A stretch of 41,689 nt of DNA from positions 1-41,689 of IMG/VR virus record IMGVR_UViG_3300006999_000002; one strand, written 5' to 3'. How positions within the stretch are numbered: the first letter of the stretch is position 1; the number at the start of each line of letters is the position of its first letter. A model generated the notes under the pieces. The model saw only the letters and a list, made by a program, of their open reading frames with translations. It did not search any database and was not told the DNA's origin. Shown here in pieces: positions 1 through 5,954 of this stretch. The translations under genes and the position numbers were made by a program. Source of the DNA: a virus.

Positions 1-9
1 CCTACCGTT

Positions 10-97
10 GGCCCACTGTAGGCCCACTGTAGGCCCACTGTAGGCCCACTGTAGGCCCACTGTAGGCCCACTGTAGGCCCACTGTAGGCCCACTGTA
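10..97. repeat. Left-end tandem array, 8 x 11 bp
   Basis: Eight perfect head-to-tail copies of GGCCCACTGTA start 9 bases from the end of the window. The period of 11 is close to one helical turn. On the opposite strand each unit junction reads CCTACAG, one mismatch from the CCTAAAG heptamer known in the T7 SRL/SRR arrays beside the terminal repeats. Each unit also contains GCCCACTG, which occurs in the phage promoter near the right end (41590-41612). An SRL-like role in end processing or packaging is inferred. An array of promoter half-sites is the alternative. Confidence 0.9.
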
Positions 98-194
98 GGA
101 GGGAGAAAGGGGGGTAGGTCGTCCCTGACCAAGGCTCAACTCCCCGCCAGCACAACGATATCGCAATGGTAACCCTGTGTAGGTGGGGAGGGTA

Positions 195-260
195 GGCGCA
201 ATGAAGGCGATGTGAGGGCGATGTGTGGTCTATGTGAGGGCGATGTGAGGGCGTTAGGGA
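195..260. repeat. Second, degenerate 11-bp array
   Basis: About six consecutive 11-mers follow the pattern GGCGATGTGAG. The units at 206-216 and 239-249 are identical, and those at 195, 217, 228 and 250 are diverged. The period equals that of the array at 10-97, but the sequence is unrelated. No open frame explains it. It may be a phased binding array or an older, diverged end repeat. Confidence 0.7.
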
Positions 261-556
261 GTCCCAAGGGCAGCGTTGGGCGGCCCTGGAATGTTTGGGT
301 CGCGTGTATGAGCCCCTATAGCGCACACCGCTCGCCCGCGTTCCCCCCGGTACGCCCCGGCGATCCCGCAGAGAGGCGCAACGCCAACCATGGGGAGGGG
401 GTGCAACGCTACCGGCAACACTAGGGTATAACTACTTGATCCGCCGGCAATCCCGAGTGACTTAGCGTCACCTGGACGTAGTGAGCGGGCGGCATCGGGG
501 GTCATTGGGTATAACCTCGGGTTATCGTTGGGTGTGGTGCTTATGCCGCGTGTTCA

Positions 557-584
557 TTGAAATTCATCGGTGTTTTTTTATAAC
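557..584 (+). promoter_or_regulatory. Candidate sigma70-type early promoter
   Basis: The -35 is TTGAAA (557-562) and the -10 is TATAAC (579-584), with a 16-bp spacer that includes a T7 run. Each hexamer matches consensus at 5 of 6 positions. This is the best bacterial promoter in the left leader and would feed the rightward early genes. Confidence 0.5.
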
Positions 585-631
585 CACACGTAATACTTCC
601 CAACGCTGTCATAACGCCAGCTTATATCTAA

Positions 632-711
632 CCACCCGGCCAGCCACCCGGCCAGCCACACGCACACACGCACACGCGGGCACACACGCGCACACACACA
701 CGCACACGCGG
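632..711. repeat. 12-bp duplication plus CA/CG alternating tract
   Basis: Two adjacent copies of CCACCCGGCCAG (632-643 and 644-655) lead into about 50 bases of almost pure alternating pyrimidine-purine sequence made of CA and CG steps (657-710). Such sequence can adopt Z-DNA under negative supercoiling and is prone to slippage. It lies between two candidate early promoters. No coding frame accounts for it. Confidence 0.85.
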
Positions 712-798
712 TTCATCATCAACACAACGCCACCTCAAGCCATCCTGTGACCTCTTTCACAAAACACGAAGACAACATCAAATCCGCTATCGCATCGC

Positions 799-827
799 TT
801 GCACAAGCGGAAAGGTCCGACTAGAGT
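799..827 (+). promoter_or_regulatory. Candidate promoter 2, TTGCAC-17-TAGAGT
   Basis: The -35-like TTGCAC (799-804) is followed after 17 bp by the -10-like TAGAGT (822-827). The block ACAAGCGGAA is shared with the candidate at 930-958, so the two look like copies of one element. CACAAGCGG also resembles the CACCAAGCGG core of the phage promoters, so recognition by the phage polymerase is an alternative reading. Confidence 0.35.
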
Positions 828-929
828 TAGGGGCAAGTTAAGGCGAAGCGGAGGCGAAGCGGGGCAACGGGACAAGGCGGAAGGCAGGGCAGGCCATCAA
901 GGCAGCCAACATTCCGCCAACGGAACCCA

Positions 930-958
930 TTGACAAGCGGAACCTTCTAGCCTAACTT
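930..958 (+). promoter_or_regulatory. Candidate promoter 3, perfect -35 TTGACA
   Basis: A consensus TTGACA (930-935) is followed after 17 bp by a weak -10, TAACTT (953-958). It shares ACAAGCGGAA with the element at 799-827. It lies about 400 bp upstream of the first early gene and is a plausible strong early promoter. Confidence 0.4.
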
Positions 959-1285
959 GGAAACCATCGCGGCAGGCGGCGAGAAACAGCCTGACAGGGA
1001 AGGGCCTCAGGAGCGAGGCCTACCGATCAAGGAAGACCACCAGGCGCGGCGATCCCTCGGGATCAATGCCCTGGTACTCCAGGAGAACCGAGAGCCTGGG
1101 GCGTGATTCGCCACGAAAGCGCGGCCGTTGATGCTCTGCCATAGGCAACATCACAGGCGGACGGCAGCACTCGCCAAGTCTCGTGGCTCAGGCCTGAGGG
1201 AAACGCTAGAAGCCGAGGGAACTCTAGCGGAGTACAAGGGAATCACTGGGACACGGGGCGATCTGGCCAAGCGCCAGTGATCAAT

Positions 1286-1322
1286 CTTTGCCGGTGGGAC
1301 AATCAATGGCTCGCCGGCAAAG
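1286..1322 (+). promoter_or_regulatory. Hairpin before first early gene
   Basis: Perfect 9-bp arms CTTTGCCGG (1286-1294) and CCGGCAAAG (1314-1322) enclose a 19-base loop. It ends 33 bases before the first gene and has no T tract, so it is not a simple terminator. Similar stem-loops precede the next early genes (2208-2235, 3244-3267), as with the RNase III sites between T7 early genes. RNase III processing is inferred. Confidence 0.55.
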
Positions 1323-1355
1323 GTGGATTCACTACCCAATGAATGGGAGGCAACC

Positions 1356-2171
1356 ATGGCGACAATTCGTAGCATGAACCGTGCAACCATCTCGGAAGCC
1401 CGCAAGGTCCTAAAGATTAGCGGCGTGAACTCGCTGCTATCCGGGACAATGAGTAACCCGAAGGTTGCGAAGAATGGCAAGGCCGGGGCGCTCACCGCTC
1501 CCTTGCATCTTGCTCCCTTCAACGCTAGCGGGTATCAGGTATGCCCGATGGCTTCCTCTGGATGCGCTGCGGCGTGCCTGCACACCGCTGGCAATCTGGC
1601 CTATTTCGCGGCGAAGGACAAGGCGCGGAAGAATCGCACGAAAGCATTCTTCAAGCATCGCAACGCTTTCCTTACGGTTTTGATCGCAGAGATTGACCGG
1701 CATGTGGAGCGGGCGAAGGCGCAAGGCATGGCTCCGGCGATCCGCCTGAATGCGACGTCGGACCTTCCTTGGGAAAGCTATAGGATCTTTGATCCGCTCG
1801 TGGATCATAACGGGAAGTCGATTCAAGGTATGAACTTGATGGAGATATTCCCGAGCGTAGAGTTCTACGACTACACGAAGATCCCGAAGCGTGCGTTTCG
1901 ATGGGCAAACGGCCATATGCCTGGGAACTATCACATTACGTTCAGCCGGGCAGAAGACAACGGGGATGCCGCCCTCCAGGTTCTCCAGGCTGGGGGCAAT
2001 GTGACTGTAGTCATTCACGGCCGCGACCTTCCCTCGACTCTATGGGGCTTCCCGGTAGTTGACGGGGATTCTCACGATTACCGGCCCGCTGATCCAACCG
2101 GCGTGATTGTCGGGCTTCGGGCGAAGGGAGACGCAAAGCGCGATACCAGCGGGTTTGTTGTGTCCGTATAA
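1356..2171 (+). CDS. GP88-like protein with three-Cys motif
   Basis: A 271-residue protein. The ATG at 1356 is chosen because GGGAGG precedes it by 5 bases, although the frame is open upstream to 1323. The central motif CPMASSGCAAACL puts cysteines at about 63, 70 and 74 (CX6CX3C). It is followed by a basic helix and the block RLNATSDLPWE (130-140). I recall this combination from the GP88 family of phage proteins first seen in mycobacteriophages, whose biochemical role I do not know to be settled. The closely spaced cysteines suggest a metal or Fe-S centre, which is inference. As the first gene after the host promoters it is expected to act early on the host. Its neighbours are unknown early proteins, each with its own ribosome binding site and a hairpin between. 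Confidence 0.7.
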   Translation: MATIRSMNRATISEARKVLKISGVNSLLSGTMSNPKVAKNGKAGALTAPLHLAPFNASGYQVCPMASSGCAAACLHTAGNLAYFAAKDKARKNRTKAFFKHRNAFLTVLIAEIDRHVERAKAQGMAPAIRLNATSDLPWESYRIFDPLVDHNGKSIQGMNLMEIFPSVEFYDYTKIPKRAFRWANGHMPGNYHITFSRAEDNGDAALQVLQAGGNVTVVIHGRDLPSTLWGFPVVDGDSHDYRPADPTGVIVGLRAKGDAKRDTSGFVVSV

Positions 2172-2207
2172 ATCCGCTCGAGGAAGGAACCACCTAGCGG
2201 AACCATC

Positions 2208-2235
2208 GCAGCGCCTTGGATCTCCAGGGCGCTGC
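2208..2235 (+). promoter_or_regulatory. Intergenic hairpin, early region
   Basis: GCAGCGCC (2208-2215) pairs perfectly with GGCGCTGC (2228-2235) across a 12-base loop, with no T tract. It sits in the 102-base gap between the first two early genes. It is a candidate RNA-processing or mRNA-stabilising structure like the one at 1286-1322. Confidence 0.55.
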
Positions 2236-2273
2236 CGTGGGTTCACTAGCGACAACCAACGGGAGGGCAATCA

Positions 2274-2780
2274 ATGCCACGCGAAATCTATATCAATCGG
2301 CCCGTCGGGGCTGACCCCAAGACACCGCATTGCGGAGTCGTAGCAATGGCTGCGTTCTGTAGTGTCAGCATGGATGTCGTGAAGGAAACGATTCGTAAAC
2401 ATCGGGATGCCACCTATACCCGAACGAATCATTCCGCCTGGAAGGGGCGCACCTACCATGACGATTACGTCGCGGTACTGAATCGGCACAACAAGCGCAG
2501 AACTGCGGCCTTCTCGATTCACCGGAAGGTGGGGAGGTCTATAACGTTTCCAGCCTTGTGGCAATTCGCAGCCAGCGAAGCCCGGAAGGACTACGTTTAT
2601 CTGATCATCACGGCCGGCCACGCCCAATTGCTCCAGTGGTTTCCCGATGAAACAGGGGAGACTCCTGGCGATTGGTGGGTAATGGACCAGTCGGGAAGCT
2701 TCAGAATTTCCAGCTATTGGGGCCGGCGCAAGAAATGCAGTCATGCGTGGGCCAAGAAAGTCAAGGAATGGGAGGAATAA
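2274..2780 (+). CDS. Papain-fold-like early protein (possible cysteine peptidase)
   Basis: A 168-residue protein with GGGAGG 8 bases before its ATG. The order of conserved-looking residues suits a papain-like or C39-like fold: HCGVVAMA with Cys20 at the start of a helix, then TAGHAQLL with His116 on a strand, then WVMDQSG with Asp138 (and Gln139). Spacing and context match a Cys-His-Asp triad. There is no signal peptide or membrane segment, so it should act in the cytoplasm, perhaps cleaving or modifying a host protein early in infection. The fold is inferred from motif order only. An inactive papain-like fold or an unrelated small protein remains possible. The next gene follows after 1 base. 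Confidence 0.5.
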   Translation: MPREIYINRPVGADPKTPHCGVVAMAAFCSVSMDVVKETIRKHRDATYTRTNHSAWKGRTYHDDYVAVLNRHNKRRTAAFSIHRKVGRSITFPALWQFAASEARKDYVYLIITAGHAQLLQWFPDETGETPGDWWVMDQSGSFRISSYWGRRKKCSHAWAKKVKEWEE

Positions 2781-2781
2781 C

Positions 2782-3234
2782 ATGATCCGTCGTAAAGAGA
2801 TCCCAGCAGCCGGCCTGGCGCATCGCGTGTACAAGATTGTCGAGGATCACGGGGAAGGCTGCTATCGCTCCCTGTTCCATGGAATCCCGCAGAATGGCCA
2901 GTCCAGGCGATCCAGGAAATTGCCGGTCGGCCCGTGGCTCCCCGCTGAGAAAATAGAGGGAGTCCGAGACGGGACCAGCAAGACCACGTACACGTCAGGC
3001 TGGCACGTCCTGAGAACCTGGGAGCAGGCTTATAACTACATGGCTCGGTTCAAGAATCGCCGGGACAAGCTCCGTATTGTTCCGGTATTGGCCATGGAAC
3101 TACGTCCCAAGGAACACAGCAACGCTGAAGTGTACCTGGCAGATCGGATTCAATTCGACATCCACCCGGAAGCATTGGACCACCAGTCCGTAGGGTGGAA
3201 GTACCGTCCTGCCAGTGAACTCCAGGCAGCGTGA
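2782..3234 (+). CDS. Hypothetical early protein, 150 aa
   Basis: The product is 150 residues from the ATG at 2782, which has GGGAGG 7 bases upstream and starts just after the previous stop, so the two genes are probably co-translated. The protein is basic, with a basic N terminus (MIRRKE), an Arg/Lys patch near residues 40-46 (SRRSRK) and a Trp/Tyr-rich centre. No membrane segment or catalytic motif is recognised. The C-terminal half (about 95-150, with LRPKE and WKYRP) looks mixed alpha/beta. The function is unknown. Pairing with the papain-fold-like gene suggests a joint early role. Confidence 0.7.
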   Translation: MIRRKEIPAAGLAHRVYKIVEDHGEGCYRSLFHGIPQNGQSRRSRKLPVGPWLPAEKIEGVRDGTSKTTYTSGWHVLRTWEQAYNYMARFKNRRDKLRIVPVLAMELRPKEHSNAEVYLADRIQFDIHPEALDHQSVGWKYRPASELQAA

Positions 3235-3243
3235 TGGCTGGTC

Positions 3244-3267
3244 GCTGGGTTCTTTCGAGGGCCCAGC
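3244..3267 (+). promoter_or_regulatory. Intergenic hairpin, early region
   Basis: GCTGGG (3244-3249) pairs with CCCAGC (3262-3267) around a 12-base loop, in the 62-base gap before the gene at 3297. It is the third stem-loop at an early gene junction. The loop CTTTCGAGG recurs in the terminator after the capsid gene. Confidence 0.4.
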
Positions 3268-3296
3268 CGCGAGCCAACCAACAGGAGGACTGAACG

Positions 3297-3617
3297 ATGA
3301 TCACCAGTAATGGAAACGGTAAGTTTAAGCTCGAAGTCATCGAAAACGACGCAGAAGACGGTGAAGAGCAAATCAACCTGGAACACTTTGACTACTTGAC
3401 CGAAATAGGGGCTTACCTATTCGGGACCAATTTTCACCGAGACTCAGACTTGAGGATCTCTGTGACAGACCCCGAGTATAACGATGTAACTATGGAGGCT
3501 ATGACCCTGGCTCTGTACCTCGAAAAAGCAGCCCGTCGAATTGCAGAAGCGGGGAAGTCTGTAGAGTCAGGCCGCCGCCTTGAGGAGGAACTAATCGAAA
3601 ACGGGATCATTTACTAG
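3297..3617 (+). CDS. Acidic hypothetical early protein, 106 aa
   Basis: The ATG follows a strong ribosome binding site, AGGAGGAC. The 16-base leader GGAGGACTGAACGATG is repeated exactly at the next gene (3623-3638). The protein is clearly acidic (ENDAEDGEEQ near residues 16-25) and ends in a helical stretch (about 65-100) rich in Glu and Arg. No known domain is recognised. Small acidic early phage proteins often act as DNA mimics or host-protein inhibitors, T7 Ocr being one, but nothing here goes beyond the charge to support that. Confidence 0.65.
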   Translation: MITSNGNGKFKLEVIENDAEDGEEQINLEHFDYLTEIGAYLFGTNFHRDSDLRISVTDPEYNDVTMEAMTLALYLEKAARRIAEAGKSVESGRRLEEELIENGIIY

Positions 3618-3635
3618 ACAACGGAGGACTGAACG

Positions 3636-3779
3636 ATGCACTCGCCCAAAGCTTACCCATTACCGATCTGCCCGAGTTGCGGGTCTCCGGGCAAGATCAC
3701 ATCGCAGACTCGAGCAGATTCACGCACCGCAATTTGTGTGGGCTGCTACCTGGTATTCGTCCAGATCTCAGGGGATTAA
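3636..3779 (+). CDS. Small zinc-ribbon protein, 47 aa
   Basis: The start at 3636 sits in the duplicated leader GGAGGACTGAACGATG, so translation is well supported although the gene is short. Two CXXC knuckles, ICPSCGS (Cys12, Cys15) and ICVGCY (Cys34, Cys37), are separated by 18 residues, the spacing of a treble-clef or zinc-ribbon fold. The layout recalls Lar-type restriction-alleviation and other small phage zinc proteins, but no family is claimed. A nucleic-acid or protein-binding regulator of early infection is plausible. The stop is 2 bases before the next start. Confidence 0.65.
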   Translation: MHSPKAYPLPICPSCGSPGKITSQTRADSRTAICVGCYLVFVQISGD

Positions 3780-3781
3780 CC

Positions 3782-4063
3782 ATGGCGGAACATACTCGCT
3801 ACTTCGATGAATTCACGGACGCTACTCAGTACGCGGAATTCCTGGCGGACTACGATCAAATGACCATCAAGATCAAGCGCCAGGATGGACAATGGTCTGT
3901 TCGATTCGACCATCCGCAGATCCCTGGGCCGGACAAATGCCTGACCCTCAAGACAGGCCATGGGCTACTCGTCAGGGGTGAAGGATGGCAAGGCTACCTC
4001 ACTTCCGCCGGGTGCTGGACGAATATACTCTCGATGCATCCGCCGCAGAATCTGTTCCGGTAG
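3782..4063 (+). CDS. Hypothetical early protein, 93 aa
   Basis: The ATG at 3782 is preferred. It lies 2 bases after the zinc-ribbon stop and has AGGGG about 10 bases upstream. The upstream extension of the frame overlaps the zinc-ribbon gene and has no binding site. The product starts with an acidic, aromatic helix (TRYFDEFTDATQYAEFLADYD) and continues with short strands such as IKIKRQ and WSVRF. No motif is recognised. The order and spacing place it in the same early transcript as the zinc-ribbon gene. Confidence 0.6.
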   Translation: MAEHTRYFDEFTDATQYAEFLADYDQMTIKIKRQDGQWSVRFDHPQIPGPDKCLTLKTGHGLLVRGEGWQGYLTSAGCWTNILSMHPPQNLFR

Positions 4064-4081
4064 GGGAGCCCAGGGTTCCCC
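4063..4081 (+). promoter_or_regulatory. Hairpin at stop codon, early region
   Basis: GGGGAGCC (4063-4070) can pair with GGTTCCCC (4074-4081), with one G-T pair and a 3-base loop, directly at the stop of the preceding gene. There is no T tract. It may reduce read-through into the integration module or mark an RNA processing site. Confidence 0.35.
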
Positions 4082-4125
4082 GTTGCTCACCACACAGCGA
4101 AGCACAATGCCCACAGGAGGCAATC

Positions 4126-4389
4126 ATGGATACTACCCAGGCTCTAAGCCACATCGCTGCCCTGCTCAAGCGGACTGACCAGGTGCTGGAAGACGTTATG
4201 CTCGCCCAGGAGCAACTACTGGACCTTGAGAACGAGTTGAGGAGGGAGATCGAGAGCGAGTTCCAGGGGGGACCAAGCGACGACATCCTGTACAACATGT
4301 CGCCGGATAAGGGCGCACGGCACGAAGACAAGCGTAAGCCTAAGCGCCAGCAGATGAAGCGCAAACTGACAAGGGAGGGCAGCGTATGA
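4126..4389 (+). CDS. Small coiled-coil protein upstream of integrase
   Basis: The start at 4126 is set by AGGAGG 6 bases upstream. The 87-residue product has a long helical heptad-like segment (about 5-45, rich in Leu, Gln and Glu) and a strongly basic C terminus (about 65-87, with KRKPKRQQMKRK). Its stop overlaps the integrase start (ATGA), so the two are translationally coupled. A recombination directionality factor or integrase accessory protein is a natural guess from position and basic tail, but no excisionase helix-turn-helix is seen. The function is unassigned. Confidence 0.65.
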   Translation: MDTTQALSHIAALLKRTDQVLEDVMLAQEQLLDLENELRREIESEFQGGPSDDILYNMSPDKGARHEDKRKPKRQQMKRKLTREGSV

Positions 4390-5387
4390 AAGGTATCAGG
4401 AGGCGGGGCAAAAAGTGGCTGGTAGACGTGACCGTGCAGGGTAAGCGGAGGACCGCAACCTGTGACAGTTACGACCAGGCAGTAGCGCGGCGGTACGAGC
4501 TTCTCTCAGGCGCACAGCAGGCGCACAGCGGACAGAGAGCTTGGACCCTGGGGGAAGCCTATCGACGCACCAAAGACCGCGAGTGGAAGGGCACACGGTC
4601 AGAGTCCAAGGCCGTGGCCAACGCCAAGCAAGCGGTAGATTTCTTCGGCTGGGACACCAGGCTCGACAGCATCACCACCGACAGCGTGGACCAGTACGTC
4701 GAGCACATGGAGGGCCTTGGTTCATCCAACGCCACCATCAACCGCAAGTTGGCAGCACTAAGCAAGATGTTCACGGTGGCCCATCGCCGCGGAGGAGTGG
4801 GGATCAAGCCTCACTTCCCGCGCAAGAGGGAAGCCCAGGGACGCATCCGGTTCCTTACCCAGGAGGAAGAGCGGGCGCTACTCCGTACCATGGAGCACTT
4901 CGGCAAGGAAGAACACCGGGACGCATGTATCGTGCTGATCGACACCGGACTACGGTGTGGTGAGCTATGGAGGCTGACGGCTGGGGACGTGACCCTGAGT
5001 ACCGACATGCTCCACGTATGGGAGACCAAGGCGGACCTACCTCGGTCAGTCCCAATGACTGCCAGGGTGAAGGGGATTATCCGGCCGAAGGTACACGGGG
5101 CTAGTCGTGGAGACCGGCTGTTCCCCTACGACAACTGGTGGATGCGGTCTGCCTGGGAGCGAGTGCGTAGCCATCTTGGGCACGCCGAGGACCCGCAGTT
5201 TGTACCGCACATGCTCAGGCACACCTGCGCATCGCGCCTGGTCCAGCGGGGCGTGGCATTGAAGGTGGTGCAGGAGTGGCTGGGGCACAAGACCATCAGC
5301 CAGACGATGCGGTACGCTCACCTGGCACCGGCCACACTGAGTGATGCAGCCAAGGTATTGGAGACAGACCAGAAGGAGGCAGTGTGA
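4386..5387 (+). CDS. int: Tyrosine recombinase (phage integrase)
   Basis: A 333-residue protein with the full catalytic set of lambda-type tyrosine recombinases: Arg190 (TGLRCGEL), Lys215 (ETKADLP), His275 and Arg278 (HMLRHT), His301 (WLGHKT) and the nucleophile Tyr310 (MRYAHL). The N terminus (1-50) is a small basic arm-binding-type domain, and residues 51-145 look like the SAM-like core-binding domain. It would integrate and excise the genome at an attachment site. The complete tRNA-Leu 293 bases downstream, with flanking repeats, is the obvious candidate. The gene overlaps the small gene upstream (ATGA) and the next one (TGATG). No frameshift or lost residue is seen, so it should be active. 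Confidence 0.96.
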   Translation: MKGIRRRGKKWLVDVTVQGKRRTATCDSYDQAVARRYELLSGAQQAHSGQRAWTLGEAYRRTKDREWKGTRSESKAVANAKQAVDFFGWDTRLDSITTDSVDQYVEHMEGLGSSNATINRKLAALSKMFTVAHRRGGVGIKPHFPRKREAQGRIRFLTQEEERALLRTMEHFGKEEHRDACIVLIDTGLRCGELWRLTAGDVTLSTDMLHVWETKADLPRSVPMTARVKGIIRPKVHGASRGDRLFPYDNWWMRSAWERVRSHLGHAEDPQFVPHMLRHTCASRLVQRGVALKVVQEWLGHKTISQTMRYAHLAPATLSDAAKVLETDQKEAV

Positions 5388-5602
5388 TGAGCTACAAGCC
5401 TAACGATTTCCAGAAGGTGGACTCGTATGCGGACGGTCTGCTGGAGAACGCATCGCCGGAGTACCAGGCCCGCGTCCGCAAGGACATAGACCCCGATGCT
5501 GACCTAACGCCAAAGCAGAAGGAACGCATGGACCTAGCGTTGGGCGTGATGTGCCTGGTGCTGGTCTTCTGGCCAGTCCTGGTGATCTGGCTGTTCGGCT
5601 GA
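5387..5602 (+). CDS. Small C-terminal membrane-anchored protein
   Basis: The ATG at 5387 overlaps the integrase stop and follows AAGGAGG by 7 bases, so coupled translation is expected. The product is 71 residues: a soluble charged N-terminal part (1-48) and one hydrophobic segment (about 51-70, with VMCLVLVFWPVLVIWLF) ending at the C terminus, as in tail-anchored proteins. No family is recognised. Its place in the integration module fits a gene expressed from a lysogen, for example in superinfection exclusion, but that is speculation. Confidence 0.65.
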   Translation: MSYKPNDFQKVDSYADGLLENASPEYQARVRKDIDPDADLTPKQKERMDLALGVMCLVLVFWPVLVIWLFG

Positions 5603-5679
5603 GAGACTAGAGCCACAGAGGAGTCCCTTGATACCCGTATTGATGCAACAGGCGTTGCAGACTGTTGCCGATGTTGCAG

Positions 5680-5767
5680 GCGAGGGTGGTGGAACAGGCA
5701 GACACAGGAGGCTTAAAACCTCCCGCCATTCAATGGCTTGCGGGTTCGAGTCCCGCCCCTCGCACCA
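5680..5767 (+). tRNA. tRNA-Leu (anticodon UAA)
   Basis: A complete tRNA with encoded CCA. The acceptor stem GCGAGGG pairs with CCCTCGC (5757-5763), followed by discriminator A and CCA (5764-5767). The anticodon arm is GGAGG/CCTCC (5707-5711, 5719-5723) with loop CTTAAAA, giving anticodon TAA at 5714-5716. A long class II variable arm (GCCAT/ATGGC) and a T arm GCGGG/CCCGC with TTCGAGT follow, as expected for leucine. It reads UUA, a codon likely to be rare in this GC-rich genome. The location beside the integrase suggests the gene doubles as or derives from the attachment site. A 7-base loop with inverted flanks is a typical crossover core. Since the whole gene is present it could also be a working phage tRNA. 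Confidence 0.95.
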
Positions 5768-5818
5768 GTTCCAGATGGACTTAAAATCCTGTCCCGGATA
5801 CACCCTCCATCGGAACTG
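5766..5818. repeat. Inverted repeat downstream of tRNA, with CTTAAAA core
   Basis: CAGTTCC(A)GATGG (5766-5778) pairs with CCATCGGAACTG (5807-5818), 12 bp with one bulged A. Inside lies GGACTTAAAATCC (5777-5789), which repeats the seven-base anticodon loop CTTAAAA of the adjacent tRNA with 3-bp flanks. It may be a second integrase core-like site or the remnant of another tRNA-Leu copy. Confidence 0.5.
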
Positions 5819-5824
5819 ATCCTG

Positions 5825-5865
5825 AAAGCCCGCCATAGAGCCCCAGGTTCGGCGGGTTTTCTTTT
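5825..5865 (+). terminator. Rho-independent terminator after tRNA-Leu
   Basis: CCCGCC (5829-5834) pairs with GGCGGG (5851-5856), extended by G-T and three A-T pairs, and is followed by TTTTCTTTT. It ends transcription of the early and integration block and lies upstream of the first phage promoter. Early expression of the polymerase gene therefore requires some read-through or a promoter downstream of it. Confidence 0.8.
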
Positions 5866-5954
5866 GGCGTAACCTATCCGCCAGCGCAAGTGATCTTGTT
5901 GCGGCAAGCAACAGGGCATCAGCCCATGCAACTCCCTGTTAGAGCGGGGCTTTT

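Larger units (their letters stand above)
98..1285. other. Non-coding left-end leader region
   Basis: About 1.2 kb contains no convincing gene. The short open frames here lack ribosome binding sites and have low-complexity composition. The region holds the second 11-bp array, a CA/CG alternating tract, several GGTATAAC/TTATAACC-like -10 boxes and three candidate promoters listed separately. No copy of the five strong phage promoters is present, although AAGCGG cores occur at 805-810 and 935-940. In T7 the corresponding region carries the strong early host promoters, and the same role is inferred here. Confidence 0.6.
5644..5915. repeat. Arm-site-like TGTTGC repeats around tRNA-Leu
   Basis: Copies of TGTTGC or its complement GCAACA cluster on both sides of the tRNA. 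On the left they are TGCAACAGG (5644-5652, reverse), CGTTGCAG (5653-5660), TGTTGCC (5663-5669) and TGTTGCAGG (5672-5680). On the right they are TGTTGCGG (5897-5904) and GCAACAGGG (5908-5916, reverse). Lambda-type integrases bind short arm-type repeats flanking the attP core, and the placement matches that plan. Integrase binding is inferred. Confidence 0.5.

Noticed and set aside
10-97. A CRISPR-like array
   Set aside because: Units are 11 bp and directly adjacent, without spacers, so this is a simple tandem repeat.
212-750. Short open frames in the left leader
   Set aside because: They cross the 11-bp array and the CA/CG tract, have low-complexity products and lack ribosome binding sites.
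1020-1142. A 40-residue minus-strand frame (MAEHQRPRFRGE... to LVVFLDR)
   Set aside because: It has plausible composition but a poor ribosome binding site, no leftward promoter seen, and would be the only minus-strand gene. It is kept as a possibility but not called.
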